This document shows, piece by piece, positions 37,336 through 46,375 of a stretch of DNA of 64,000 bases. Under the pieces are notes generated by a model. That model had not been told where the DNA came from. It saw only the letters and a program-made list of their open reading frames with translations, and did not search any database. The stretch's first letter is position 1. Every line of letters starts with the position of its first letter. This DNA is from Candidatus Uhrbacteria bacterium (lineage in GTDB: Bacteria > Patescibacteriota > Patescibacteriia > 2-12-FULL-60-25): contig QEVR01000001.1 in assembly GCA_003576745.1 (NCBI GenBank), positions 62,001 to 126,000 of the forward strand. The letters run 5' to 3'. Position numbers and translations under genes: made by a program.

Positions 37336-37404
37336 GGCAATTGCGTCGGCCCTGCCGCGACGGCTCTCCTTGTTCCGCGGCGGCCCCTCGAAGACCAGCG
37401 GGAT

Positions 37405-37433
37405 AGCGTAGACTGAACCGGCGCCTCTGTCAA
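37405..37433 (-). promoter_or_regulatory. Promoter of the DHH-like gene
   Basis: On the minus strand TTGACA (37428-37433), 17 nt, TACGCT (37405-37410). It is divergent from valS. Confidence 0.7.
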
Positions 37434-37551
37434 GAATTCGGTATAACCGTTTTTCTTCTTTTTTCAGCGAAAAACGTCCACGACTGGGCTGACAGAATTC
37501 CTTGCATTCGGATGAATCCAAACGTACTATTGTTTCGATTCTTCTGCGGGC

Positions 37552-40266
37552 ATGCCGCGGATGTTCTCTATTCCCATGTCACGACCAAATAGTTCAAGTG
37601 CCTCGCCGGGAGCGAGTCTGCCAAAAGCCTATGACGCGTCCTCCGTGGAGGACGAGATCTATGCCGACTGGGAGGCCTCCGGCGCATTCAACCCGGACGA
37701 GCTTCCCGCGCGGAACCAAAACGGCGACCCCTATTGCATTGTCATGCCGCCGCCGAACCGCACCGGAACTTTGCACATGGGTCATGCGGCCATGCTGGCC
37801 ATCGAAGACCTGCTCATCCGTTTTCACCGCATGCGGGGGAAACGCGCGCTGTGGATTCCGGGAACGGATCACGCGGCCATTGCCACACAGGTAAAAGTGG
37901 AGCAAAAGCTCATCGCTGAAGGCATGGTGAATCCTCGCGAAGAACTCGGACGCGAAGCATTTCTGGAACGCGTCGTCGACTTCGCCGAGGAATCGAGAAC
38001 CACGATCAATCGCCAGGTTCGGAAGATGGGGTCTTCCTGCGACTGGTCCCGCGAGAAATATACGCTAGATCATGAACGCAATCGCGCCGTCAATGAAATG
38101 TTCCGCATGATGTACGAGGACGGCATTATCGAGCGCGGGTACCGCATTGTGAACTGGGATCCGCAGTTTCAGACAACGCTTTCCGACGACGAGGTGGAAT
38201 ATCGCGAAGGCAAGGCGCAGTTTGTTACGTTCAAATACGACGAAGCGTTCCCATTCCCCATTTCAACCACGCGCCCGGAAACGAAATTCGGCGATACGGC
38301 CGTGGCGGTACATCCGGATGACCCGCGATATAAACCGTATATCGGACAGACATTTGAACCGGTGTTTTGCGGGAAGAAAATTACCGTTACGGTGATTGCC
38401 GATGCGGCTGTTGATCCCGCATTCGGCACGGGTGCGCTCGGCGTGACGCCCGCGCATTCCATGGTGGATGCGGACATGGCCGTGCGCCACGGGCTTCAAA
38501 CCATCGTGGTGATCGGAAAGGATGCGCGCATGACGGCAGAGGCCGGGGAACGTTATGCCGATCTCACGATTCCAGACGCAAGAAGAAAGATTCTCGCCGA
38601 GCTAGAGGACAAGGGATTGATCGAGAAGGTAGAGGAAATTCCGCAGAACCTTCCTGTTGCCCAGCGCGGCGGCGCGCCGGTTGAGCAGATTCCTATGGAG
38701 CAGTGGTTTATCCGCGTGAACAAGCCATTCGCGCTCCGGCAGGATACGCTCGGCAAGTGGAGAAAAGGCGAAGAGGCGACGCTCAAAGAACTCATGCGCC
38801 ATGCCGTCGTGAGCGGGCAGATCAACATCTATCCCGACCGTTTCACCAAGACTTATTTTCACTGGATTGATCATCTGCGCGACTGGTGCATTTCGCGGCA
38901 AATTTGGTTCGGGCACCGCATTCCGGTTTGGTACAAAGGAACGGAGATGGCGGTGTCTTCGGAATCGCCGGGTCGCGGCTGGACGCAGGATCCGGACACG
39001 CTCGATACGTGGTTTTCCTCCGGGCTTTGGACATTCTCAACCCTGGGATGGCCGGAACGGACACATGACCTCGACGCCTTTCACCCCACGGCCGTTCTTG
39101 AAACCGGATATGACATTCTGTTTTTTTGGGTGGCCCGCATGGTGCTTATGACAACATACGCGCTGGGCGACGTTCCGTTCCATGACGTGTACCTGCACGG
39201 CCTCATCCGCGACGAAGAGGGGAGAAAAATGTCGAAGTCGCTTGGAAATGTGTTGGATCCGCTCGACCTCATTCCCAAGTACGGTACGGACGCCGTGCGG
39301 CTTTCGCTTGTCCTCGGCACCTCGCCCGGCCAGGATGTGAATTTATCGGAAGACAAGATCAAGGGCTTCCGGAATTTCACGAACAAGCTCTGGAATATTT
39401 CGAGGTTTATTTTGATGCAGATTGGGGATCCGTCCATCGAACGTCGTGCATCGTCTGTCGCGGAACGGACTTTGGCGGATGACTGGATTCTGACGCGGCT
39501 CACGGACGTCATTGTGAGTGTCACAGCAAAACTCGAGAAGTATGAACTCTCTTCCGCCGGCGAAGAACTCCGCGACTTTACCTGGGGCGATCTTGCGGAC
39601 TGGTATTTGGAGGTCGCAAAAATTGAGGGCGAGAAACAGGCGGTTCTTACTCGCATCCTTCGCTCCATCCTTAAACTCTGGCATCCTTTTATGCCATTCG
39701 TGACCGAGCACGTCTGGAAAACAGCCGGGTTCGACAGAAGTCTCATAACAGCAGAATGGCCGGAACATTTGGTCGACCCGCGCGCAAAAGGGAGCATGGA
39801 ACGCGGCACGCAATTTGAACGCATTCGTTTGGTTGTTACCGACGCGCGCCGGCTTCGCGCCGAGCAGGGGATTGAAGCCGCGAGGATGGCGGCATTCTCC
39901 ATTTCCGGCGCCTTGGAGATGCTCGATCTCCTGAAAGAGAATGAGGCGGTCTTGAAACAGCTCATTCGCGCATCAGATATTCGTTTTGGACAGGAAGCTG
40001 ATCCGTCATGGGCGAGCACCGTCTCCGGCACTGTCACCATCGCGCTCAATGTTGCGGGGTCGATTGATGTGAAACAGGAATTGCAGAAGGCGAAGAAAGA
40101 GCTCAAGGAAACGGAAGGCTACATCAAGGGTCTCGAACGACAGCTCGCGAACAACGAATTCATATCAAAGGCTCCTTCGCATGTTGTGGAAGGGCTTGAG
40201 GTGAAACGTCAGGAAGCGGAGCAGAAGCGCGCGGCGCTTCAAGAAACGGTGAAGAGATTATCTTGA
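37552..40266 (+). CDS. valS: Valyl-tRNA synthetase
   Basis: ValRS charges tRNA-Val with valine. The 904-residue class I enzyme has PPPNRTGTLHMGHA (HIGH motif, around residue 70), an editing CP1 domain (TTRPETKFGDTAVAVHPDD), the zinc/tRNA-contact regions, DEEGRKMSKSLGN (KMSKS motif, around residue 555), an anticodon-binding domain, and a C-terminal coiled coil (ELQKAKKELKETEGYIKGLE) typical of ValRS and absent from IleRS. The length is normal. The start could be the ATG at 37552 or one at 37561 or 37576. tRNA-Val genes are at 34557 and 45085. Confidence 0.95.
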   Translation: MPRMFSIPMSRPNSSSASPGASLPKAYDASSVEDEIYADWEASGAFNPDELPARNQNGDPYCIVMPPPNRTGTLHMGHAAMLAIEDLLIRFHRMRGKRALWIPGTDHAAIATQVKVEQKLIAEGMVNPREELGREAFLERVVDFAEESRTTINRQVRKMGSSCDWSREKYTLDHERNRAVNEMFRMMYEDGIIERGYRIVNWDPQFQTTLSDDEVEYREGKAQFVTFKYDEAFPFPISTTRPETKFGDTAVAVHPDDPRYKPYIGQTFEPVFCGKKITVTVIADAAVDPAFGTGALGVTPAHSMVDADMAVRHGLQTIVVIGKDARMTAEAGERYADLTIPDARRKILAELEDKGLIEKVEEIPQNLPVAQRGGAPVEQIPMEQWFIRVNKPFALRQDTLGKWRKGEEATLKELMRHAVVSGQINIYPDRFTKTYFHWIDHLRDWCISRQIWFGHRIPVWYKGTEMAVSSESPGRGWTQDPDTLDTWFSSGLWTFSTLGWPERTHDLDAFHPTAVLETGYDILFFWVARMVLMTTYALGDVPFHDVYLHGLIRDEEGRKMSKSLGNVLDPLDLIPKYGTDAVRLSLVLGTSPGQDVNLSEDKIKGFRNFTNKLWNISRFILMQIGDPSIERRASSVAERTLADDWILTRLTDVIVSVTAKLEKYELSSAGEELRDFTWGDLADWYLEVAKIEGEKQAVLTRILRSILKLWHPFMPFVTEHVWKTAGFDRSLITAEWPEHLVDPRAKGSMERGTQFERIRLVVTDARRLRAEQGIEAARMAAFSISGALEMLDLLKENEAVLKQLIRASDIRFGQEADPSWASTVSGTVTIALNVAGSIDVKQELQKAKKELKETEGYIKGLERQLANNEFISKAPSHVVEGLEVKRQEAEQKRAALQETVKRLS

Positions 40267-40356
40267 TTCTTATTGTACGAAGGATTTGGGTATCCGGGGG
40301 GTCTTTTCAACTCTTTCCATTGCCCCTTTTGGGCTGTTCCGATACCCTTACATGCG

Positions 40357-41550
40357 ATGCCGATCATCGATGATTCCGCCATTGCGAATGTTCTCACCCG
40401 CGGGGTGGAGAATATCTATCCCGATTATCAGGCTGCGGAGTGCGCCTTGAAAAGCGGCAAAAAGCTAAGGGTGTATTTGGGCGTCGATCCCACGGGTTCC
40501 ACGCTCCATATGGGCCATGCCATTCCGCTCCGAAAGCTGGCAGAGCTCCAAAAGCTTGGGCATGAGGCCATTCTCCTTATCGGCGATTTTACTGCCATGA
40601 TCGGGGATCCCACGGATAAGTCTGCGGCGCGTCAGCGGCTTACGCGCAAGGAGGTGCTTGCGAACTGCAGGCAGTATAAAACACAGGCTTCGAAATTTTT
40701 GTCCTTTACGGGCAAGAATCCGGCCAAGCTTTTGTTCAACAGCGCATGGCTCGCGTCCATGACATTTAACGACGTGGTGGAACTCGCTGCGCATTTTACG
40801 GTTCAGCAAATGTCTGAACGAGACATGTTCGAGCGTCGCATGAAAGAAGGGAAGCCCGTGTATCTGCACGAGTTTTTGTATCCGCTCATGCAGGGCTATG
40901 ACTCGGTGGCGATGGATGTGGACATGGAGATAGGCGGGAATGACCAAACATTCAATATGTTGGCCGGGAGGACGATGTTGCGCGAAACGAAGAAAAAAGA
41001 AAAACTCGTTCTCACGACCAAGCTTGTCACGGACCCGACGGGCGCAAAAATGGGGAAGACAACGGGGAATATGGTAGCGCTCTCGGATACGCCCGAGGAA
41101 ATGTATGGGAAAGTCATGAGCTGGACGGATGCGATGATCGTTCCCGGGTTCGAGATATGCACTAATGTGCCCATGGATCAGGTTATGCGCATCGCCGCCG
41201 CCATCAAGGCCGGGGAGAATCCCGTGCAGTACAAACACGAACTCGCCCATCAGATTGTCAGCGTTCTAGTATCGGACAAAGCTGCGAATGCGGCCGCCGA
41301 GCATTTCGTAGATATCCACAAAAAGCGCGAACTGCCGTCCGACATGCCTTCGTTGACGCACAAGAGGGGGATGACGGTCGCTGATGCGCTTGCGGCATCC
41401 AAACTCGTGTCGTCCAAAAGCGATGCGCGTCGGCAAGTGGAACAGGGCGGCGTAAAGATGGACGGGAAGCCGGTTAGCGATCCGAATGTTTTGGTTAAAA
41501 AAGGCGCGGTTCTTCAAAAAGGAAAACGCCATTTCGTGAAACTTGTTTGA
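40357..41550 (+). CDS. tyrS: Tyrosyl-tRNA synthetase
   Basis: TyrRS attaches tyrosine to tRNA-Tyr. The 397-residue class I enzyme has GVDPTGSTLHMGHA (HIGH motif near residue 45), a typical EIGGNDQTFNMLAGR (around residue 195), and DPTGAKMGKTTGN, where KMSKS is KMGKT, as in several TyrRS. A C-terminal S4-type RNA-binding domain follows (LVSSKSDARRQVEQGGVKM). The ATG at 40357 is preferred to a frame opening at 40273. It is followed by argS with a 1-nt gap to the ATG at 41552. Confidence 0.95.
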   Translation: MPIIDDSAIANVLTRGVENIYPDYQAAECALKSGKKLRVYLGVDPTGSTLHMGHAIPLRKLAELQKLGHEAILLIGDFTAMIGDPTDKSAARQRLTRKEVLANCRQYKTQASKFLSFTGKNPAKLLFNSAWLASMTFNDVVELAAHFTVQQMSERDMFERRMKEGKPVYLHEFLYPLMQGYDSVAMDVDMEIGGNDQTFNMLAGRTMLRETKKKEKLVLTTKLVTDPTGAKMGKTTGNMVALSDTPEEMYGKVMSWTDAMIVPGFEICTNVPMDQVMRIAAAIKAGENPVQYKHELAHQIVSVLVSDKAANAAAEHFVDIHKKRELPSDMPSLTHKRGMTVADALAASKLVSSKSDARRQVEQGGVKMDGKPVSDPNVLVKKGAVLQKGKRHFVKLV

Positions 41551-41551
41551 T

Positions 41552-43378
41552 ATGGGCAGTTTCTGGTTATCCGTGAAGGATCATCTTGCACAGCGCTTTA
41601 CGCAGATCGTAGGGGCAAAAGTCGGCGGGAGCGATTTTACCGCACCGCCGAAACCCGAAATGGGCGACCTTGCCTTCGCGTGCTTTTCGCTGGCCAAGTC
41701 TCTGCAAATCAATCCCGCGGAACTCGCGAAAAAAATTGTCGCAGACTTCGGCAACGGCGACCGGTTCGTGGATTCGCTTTCCGCGGACGGTCCGTTCGTG
41801 AATGTGCGGCTCAAGGCGGGCGAATTCATCCATCGGCAAATCCGGGACATCGAAAATGCGAATGAGGCCTACGGTTCCGCCGATCTCGGCAAAGGGCGCG
41901 AGCTGGTATTCGAGTACGCCCAGCCGAACACGCATAAGGAAATGCACGTGGGGCATCTCCGGAATCTCGTGCTGGGAGCCTCGCTCGTGGAGCTCTTGAC
42001 GTTTACGAACTGGAAGACGATACCCGTGAGTTATCACGGAGATGTGGGTGCGCATGTGGCCAAGTGCCTCTGGCAATTTGTTCGCGCCCTTCGTCCGGAA
42101 GCACCAAAACAAAAAGCGGATGTCGCGAAGCAGGCCAAAAAAACACCTGTTTCCAGCCTAGCCATAAATCTGACGCTTGATGACGTGGAGCGACTGCTTG
42201 CGAACGTTCCCAAAGAACGGAGAAACGGGAACTATCTCGGGGAGCTGTATACAGAGGCTACGCGCACGCTCGCCGAAGATCCGGATAAGAAAGACGAGGT
42301 GTCCAGGGTACAGCAGGCGCTCGAGAGCGAAGATCCCGTATGGCATAAACTGTGGCAGGAAACCCGCCACTGGTCGCTCATCGAATTTACGGAGCTCTTT
42401 GATGAGCTCGGCGTGAATATTGAGCGCCAATACCTCGAATCCGAGGTCGTCTCCGACGGACAGCGCATGGTGGATGAACTGCTGAAGAAAGGAGTGGCCA
42501 AGGAAAGCGAAGGCGCGATTGTTGTAGATTTGGAAGATGCGGGTTTGGGCGTATTTCTCATACGCAAGTCGGATGGAACCTCGCTCTATGCCACCAAAGA
42601 TTTAGCTCTCGCGTATGTGAAGCAGGCGGACTATCCAAAAATGACGCGGAGCGTTCTTTTGGTCGATACGAGACAGTCGCTGTATTTTCGCCAGCTTTTT
42701 GAAACGCTCAAGCGCATGGGATATACGGTGCCCACCGAGCATGTAGGATATGAATTCGTGAAACTCGCTTCCGGCGCCATGTCGAGCCGGGAAGGGAATG
42801 TGGTGACGTATCAGGAGTTCCGCGATCAGGTGTATCAATATGCCTGGAACGAAACAAAAAAACGGCATGCGGATTGGAATGACGGGAAGCTTCGCTATGC
42901 GGCATGGGCAATTGCGCTTGCCGGCGTAAAATTCGGCATGCTCCGCCAGGATTCGGACAAGGTATATACCTTCGACATGAAAGAGGCGCTCGCTTTTGAG
43001 GGAGATACGGGTCCGTATGTGCAATACACGGTCGTGCGGATGAATTCCATTTTGAAGCGCGCAGGTATGCCTGACATTCGCGGGAACGAGGAACCCGATT
43101 GTCGCATCCTTGCCTCTGCGCAGGAGAAGGCGCTCGCTCTTTCGCTTGCGCGGTATTCCGACGTCATTGCGCGCGCGTCGTCCGAGCTGCGTACGAATCT
43201 CATTGCCAACTGGTGTCTGGAAACCGCCAGGCTCGCCAATGCCTTTTATCGAGATCAAAACGTTCTGGAATCCGAGGGAGCTGTGAGGCAAGCTCGGTTG
43301 CGTTTGGTGTACGCAACCCGCGACGTTCTTACGCGCGGACTCAAGCTTCTCGGGATCCCTGTGCCGGAGGAAATGTAG
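41552..43378 (+). CDS. argS: Arginyl-tRNA synthetase
   Basis: ArgRS charges tRNA-Arg and needs the tRNA for amino acid activation. The 608-residue enzyme has the N-terminal Add-1 domain (GDLAFACFSLAKSL), the HIGH motif in QPNTHKEMHVGHLRN (around residue 128), and SGAMSSREGNVV at the KMSKS position (around residue 410). The DALR anticodon-binding domain lies at the C-terminus (about residues 490-608). The ATG at 41552 directly follows the tyrS stop; a TTG at 41543 overlapping tyrS is less likely. It forms a synthetase cluster with valS and tyrS. Confidence 0.95.
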   Translation: MGSFWLSVKDHLAQRFTQIVGAKVGGSDFTAPPKPEMGDLAFACFSLAKSLQINPAELAKKIVADFGNGDRFVDSLSADGPFVNVRLKAGEFIHRQIRDIENANEAYGSADLGKGRELVFEYAQPNTHKEMHVGHLRNLVLGASLVELLTFTNWKTIPVSYHGDVGAHVAKCLWQFVRALRPEAPKQKADVAKQAKKTPVSSLAINLTLDDVERLLANVPKERRNGNYLGELYTEATRTLAEDPDKKDEVSRVQQALESEDPVWHKLWQETRHWSLIEFTELFDELGVNIERQYLESEVVSDGQRMVDELLKKGVAKESEGAIVVDLEDAGLGVFLIRKSDGTSLYATKDLALAYVKQADYPKMTRSVLLVDTRQSLYFRQLFETLKRMGYTVPTEHVGYEFVKLASGAMSSREGNVVTYQEFRDQVYQYAWNETKKRHADWNDGKLRYAAWAIALAGVKFGMLRQDSDKVYTFDMKEALAFEGDTGPYVQYTVVRMNSILKRAGMPDIRGNEEPDCRILASAQEKALALSLARYSDVIARASSELRTNLIANWCLETARLANAFYRDQNVLESEGAVRQARLRLVYATRDVLTRGLKLLGIPVPEEM

Positions 43379-43531
43379 GGAGGGGACGCGAAAGGCGGCG
43401 GGTTTCCAGAGCTCGTCTTTATCTCCGGACGCATGGCTTTCGTTCTCCCCTACCGCCGTTTTTCCTTATGCCGCGTTATACCCATGTATCCGTTGACGTT
43501 TGAGGCCGCCTTTGGGTAAGGTTGGCCCACT

Positions 43532-44014
43532 ATGTCTATGTTCTCTTCCCGGTCAACTGATGCGCCGTTTCCGGCAGAAGCGACCAGGGCGTCTGCTCCT
43601 GTACAGCATGCGGCAACGGTCATTGCGCACGGCGTAAAGGTGGAGGGGGATTTTAAAAGCCAGGGCGATGTGGTTATTGAAGGCGAGGTTCAGGGAAGCG
43701 TAACAACGGCCGGGACCCTCACGGTTGGGACCGAGGCGTTTATTAAGGCGGATATCCAGGCCGATGACATTATCGTTTCCGGCACCGTGGAAGGCAATTT
43801 GACGGTGGAGAAGCAGGCGGTTTTGCATTCGAGCGCGAAAGTAAAAGGAGATCTCACCGCGGAAAGGATTACGGTGGAATCGGGCGCGGTCGTGGATGGA
43901 CGGGTTCAGGTGGGATTGCCTTCGAAGAAGGCGGTGAAAGAGGAGTCCAAGGCCAAGGCGGCGGCGATCGTCGACGTTCCCGAACCCGAAACCGCCGCAA
44001 AAGCCGCTTCATAG
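43532..44014 (+). CDS. Bactofilin family cytoskeletal protein
   Basis: Bactofilins polymerise without nucleotide and organise cell shape or envelope enzymes. The 160-residue protein has a flexible N-terminus, then the beta-helical DUF583 core from about residue 28 to 135 with the repeated hydrophobic-Gly pattern (GDVVIEGEVQGSV, DDIIVSGTVEGNL, AKVKGDLTAERITVESGA). A Lys/Ala/Glu-rich tail ends it. The membrane-targeting hydrophobic N-terminus seen in some bactofilins is absent. The lipid-kinase-like gene starts 9 nt later. Confidence 0.9.
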   Translation: MSMFSSRSTDAPFPAEATRASAPVQHAATVIAHGVKVEGDFKSQGDVVIEGEVQGSVTTAGTLTVGTEAFIKADIQADDIIVSGTVEGNLTVEKQAVLHSSAKVKGDLTAERITVESGAVVDGRVQVGLPSKKAVKEESKAKAAAIVDVPEPETAAKAAS

Positions 44015-44023
44015 CGCGACCAT

Positions 44024-44932
44024 ATGAATCGTCTGTACGCCTATTTGTACGACGATTTTTTGTCAGACCGTTCGTTCGAAAAAACGCTCGCAAATATCGA
44101 GACGCGGGTATCCGTGCTCGGCATTCAGGGGCGTATTGCCAGGCTTGCCATTTTTCGCAGTCCACGCGAACTCGTGCAGGGATTGGTTCGCGAAGGAGCA
44201 GAAACCATTGTCGTCGTTGGCAATGACCGCACGCTTCAAAAGACCATGTGGTTTTTGCCGGATCTGCCTGTTACGGTGGGATATATTCCCGTATCGGAAC
44301 CTTGCCGCATCGCGGACATTCTCGGCATTCCGTTCGGCGAAGCGGCCTGCGACGTGCTTGCCGCACGGCGCATCGAATGCCTTGATGTCGGCCGGCTGAA
44401 CGACAGGTATTTTTTAACGGAATGCCGCATAGAATCTACGCGGGCATGCGTCGATATCGAAGGTCGTTTTAGGATTTCGCCTCAGCGGCTCGGGAATATC
44501 ATCATCCGGAATCTTGGCACCCCTTCGTCATACGGGACTTCATCGGCAAATGCCGCGGACGGCTGGCTGGAAATCATTATCCAGCCGCTTGCCATTGAGG
44601 CTAAAAAACACCGGTTTCCGTTTTTTTCCGATCCGGAGCCGCCGCGTCCGGAAACAGCACTGCTGCTGCAGGAGGGAATGATTTTTTCCGACGATCCGGT
44701 CGACATCGTCATTGACGGCCAAAAGTTGAACGGTTTCAGTTTTTCCTTCGGCATTACGCCGAAACGACTCAAATTCATTACGAGCCGGAACAGGCGTCTT
44801 CTTCCGCGCGATGCGGACTTGAAGAAAACGGCGAACCTTGGTACATTCACGCGCGCCCGCGGTGATGGCGGGCTTCATATCTTTCCGGGCACGGGTGGCG
44901 GAACTGGTATACGCGCTAGCTTGAGGTGCTAG
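44024..44932 (+). CDS. Diacylglycerol/lipid-kinase-like protein, overlapping a tRNA gene
   Basis: The 302-residue protein resembles the DAGK catalytic family. ETIVVVGNDRTLQKTMWFLP (around residues 60-80) sits where lipid kinases have GGDGT-n-v-n, VGYIPVSEPCRIADILGIP matches the GIIPxGTxNdfAr region, and IECLDVGRLNDRYFL matches the D-vg-vng segment. The Gly-Asp-Gly-Thr core is changed to GNDRT, so activity is doubtful. The last 15 codons lie within the tRNA-Leu gene (44889-44975), which is unusual. It follows bactofilin by 9 nt. Confidence 0.65.
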   Translation: MNRLYAYLYDDFLSDRSFEKTLANIETRVSVLGIQGRIARLAIFRSPRELVQGLVREGAETIVVVGNDRTLQKTMWFLPDLPVTVGYIPVSEPCRIADILGIPFGEAACDVLAARRIECLDVGRLNDRYFLTECRIESTRACVDIEGRFRISPQRLGNIIIRNLGTPSSYGTSSANAADGWLEIIIQPLAIEAKKHRFPFFSDPEPPRPETALLLQEGMIFSDDPVDIVIDGQKLNGFSFSFGITPKRLKFITSRNRRLLPRDADLKKTANLGTFTRARGDGGLHIFPGTGGGTGIRASLRC

Positions 44933-44975
44933 TGGGGGCAACCCCGTGGAGGTTCAAGTCCTCTCCCGTGCACCA
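44889..44975 (+). tRNA. tRNA-Leu (anticodon GAG)
   Basis: The acceptor stem pairs GCACGGG with CCCGTGC. The anticodon stem-loop CTAGC-TTGAGGT-GCTAG gives GAG, a long variable arm (TGGGGGCAACCCCG) marks a class II tRNA, and the T arm is GAGG-TTCAAGT-CCTC. CCA is encoded. Its first 44 nt are also the 3' end of the lipid-kinase-like frame. Confidence 0.97.
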
Positions 44976-44982
44976 TACGAAG

Positions 44983-45010
44983 CCCCGACCGATTGTCGGG
45001 GTTTCGGTTT
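44983..45010 (+). terminator. Terminator after tRNA-Leu
   Basis: CCCCGAC-cgatt-GTCGGGG followed by TTTCGGTTT. Confidence 0.65.
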
Positions 45011-45084
45011 CCAAGAAAGACGCTTCGCTCCATGTATTGCTGCCTCTCGGCAGGCAGGGAGCGTTAGAATCCCATAAACACTAT

Positions 45085-45161
45085 GGACGCTTAGCTCAGT
45101 TGGTTAGAGCGTCTCGTTTACACCGAGAAGGTCGTAGGTTCGAGTCCTACAGCGTCCACCA
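45085..45161 (+). tRNA. tRNA-Val (anticodon TAC)
   Basis: The acceptor stem pairs GGACGCT with AGCGTCC. The D arm is GCTCAGTTGGTTAGAGC, the anticodon stem-loop TCTCG-TTTACAC-CGAGA gives TAC, and the T arm is GTAGG-TTCGAGT-CCTAC. CCA is encoded. Together with the GAC isoacceptor at 34557 it covers the valine codons. A weak hairpin with a T run follows at 45169-45194. Confidence 0.97.
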
Positions 45162-45209
45162 AACAGAAACGTCCGACAATACCGGTCGTTTTTGTTATCC
45201 TTCCGGTAT

Positions 45210-46022
45210 ATGAAAGATATCCATTTCTTTTCCTTTGCCATGGCGGCAACGCTGGGAGCAGGGTGCGCTCTTTTTCCGTCCGGGCCTGCGGCGGCGCCAA
45301 AACCCGAACAGATGACGGCGGAAATCTCAGCCGTTCTGGAAACGATTGTTCAGACGCCGCAGGTCCGCGGCATCTATATGATTCCGGCGGATCGTCCGGG
45401 AAAGCTTCCCGGGGTACTTGTGATTCATGAGTGGTGGGGACTCAATGATCAAATTAAAGACGAGGCGCGTTCGCTCGCGGCAGAGGGATACGCCGTGTTC
45501 GCTATCGATCTGTATAACGGCGAAGTGGCCGCGGACGCCGTGCGCGCCGGAGAGCTGGCGGGCGCTGTAAGGAATCGTCCGGAAGCTGCGGAACGAGCCA
45601 TGGGAGCGGCGCTCGATTATTTGGCCGCGCAACCGGAGGTTCAAGGCGACAGGCTTGCGAGCCTCGGATGGTGTTTCGGCGGCGGCATGTCCGGGATCAT
45701 CGGCAGCGCGGGCGACCCGCGGCTTCGCGCCACGGTTATGTATTATGGAACGCCTGTGACGGATGCCGCCCGGCTTGAAAAGTTCAAACAGCCCGTCCTC
45801 GGCATATGGGGCGTGGAAGACCAGTCCATCCCGGTTGCGTCGGTGCAATCATTCGAATCCACATTGCGGCGGCAGGGCACCAGCGTCGACTTCTTTTATT
45901 ACGAGGGGGCGGGGCATGCCTTTGCTAATCCTACGCGAGGCGACGCATATCGGCCGGATGCTGCGAGTGACGCATGGCAAAAAACGCTTGATTTCCTCGA
46001 GCTGCACCTCCGGCGCGATTAA
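45210..46022 (+). CDS. Dienelactone hydrolase-family lipoprotein
   Basis: The 270-residue protein has a lipobox LGAGC near residue 20, so it is probably a lipid-anchored extracytoplasmic hydrolase. The alpha/beta-hydrolase fold has an early HEWWGLNDQIKD, the nucleophile Cys in GWCFGGGMSG (around residue 155), an acid in GVEDQSIP (about residue 210) and the catalytic His in GAGHAF (about residue 240). This is the dienelactone hydrolase triad Cys-Asp-His. The natural substrate is unknown. I chose the ATG at 45210 rather than a TTG at 45192. Confidence 0.85.
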   Translation: MKDIHFFSFAMAATLGAGCALFPSGPAAAPKPEQMTAEISAVLETIVQTPQVRGIYMIPADRPGKLPGVLVIHEWWGLNDQIKDEARSLAAEGYAVFAIDLYNGEVAADAVRAGELAGAVRNRPEAAERAMGAALDYLAAQPEVQGDRLASLGWCFGGGMSGIIGSAGDPRLRATVMYYGTPVTDAARLEKFKQPVLGIWGVEDQSIPVASVQSFESTLRRQGTSVDFFYYEGAGHAFANPTRGDAYRPDAASDAWQKTLDFLELHLRRD

Positions 46023-46030
46023 CGGGATAT

Positions 46031-46067
46031 CAAAACGTCCCGTGTGCAAGCATTACACGCGGGACGC
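46031..46067 (-). terminator. Terminator of the small secreted peptide gene
   Basis: CGTCCCG pairs with CGGGACG and further TGT/ACA pairs follow with a small bulge. On the minus strand TTTT follows. Confidence 0.6.
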
Positions 46068-46096
46068 TTCGGGTTGGAGTGGGTGCCGCAGGCATG

Positions 46097-46243
46097 CTAA
46101 TGCATGCTGATGGCGGCTTCGACCTTGTTGTTCTGGACGCGGTTGGCGTCCATCGCAACGTCCTTGAGGCTGTTGGCGAGGGCGTGGCCCAGGCCAGCTG
46201 CGAGGACGAGACCAACGGTCATGGAAACAACGAGCTTCTTCAT
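46097..46243 (-). CDS. 48-residue secreted peptide with cassette-type promoter
   Basis: The peptide begins MKKLVVSMTVGLVLAAGLG, a clear signal peptide with likely cleavage after HALA. A mature part of about 25 residues follows (NSLKDVAMDANRVQNN...) with no Cys. A GGAGAA Shine-Dalgarno lies 7 nt before the ATG, and a TTGACA-17-TATTTT promoter is at 46299-46327. Both resemble the signals of cassette genes A and B. A terminator follows. No family is recognised; a small secreted or membrane-associated peptide is the most that can be said. Confidence 0.75.
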   Translation of the reverse strand: MKKLVVSMTVGLVLAAGLGHALANSLKDVAMDANRVQNNKVEAAISMH

Positions 46244-46298
46244 TTCTTTATTCTCCAGGACGGGGTTTTGGGTCTTGGTTTTCAGGATGGAACAAATA

Positions 46299-46327
46299 AA
46301 AATAGCACGTTTTTGCCATTTTGTCAA
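46299..46327 (-). promoter_or_regulatory. Promoter of the small secreted peptide
   Basis: On the minus strand TTGACA (46322-46327), 17 nt, TATTTT (46299-46304) with TGC directly before the -10. The core design is the same as at 29067-29095 and 30983-31011. Confidence 0.85.
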
Positions 46328-46375
46328 GTGTTCTATACATTGGCGTATTTCCGTCTCCCGCTGTAGCCTTTTCGT

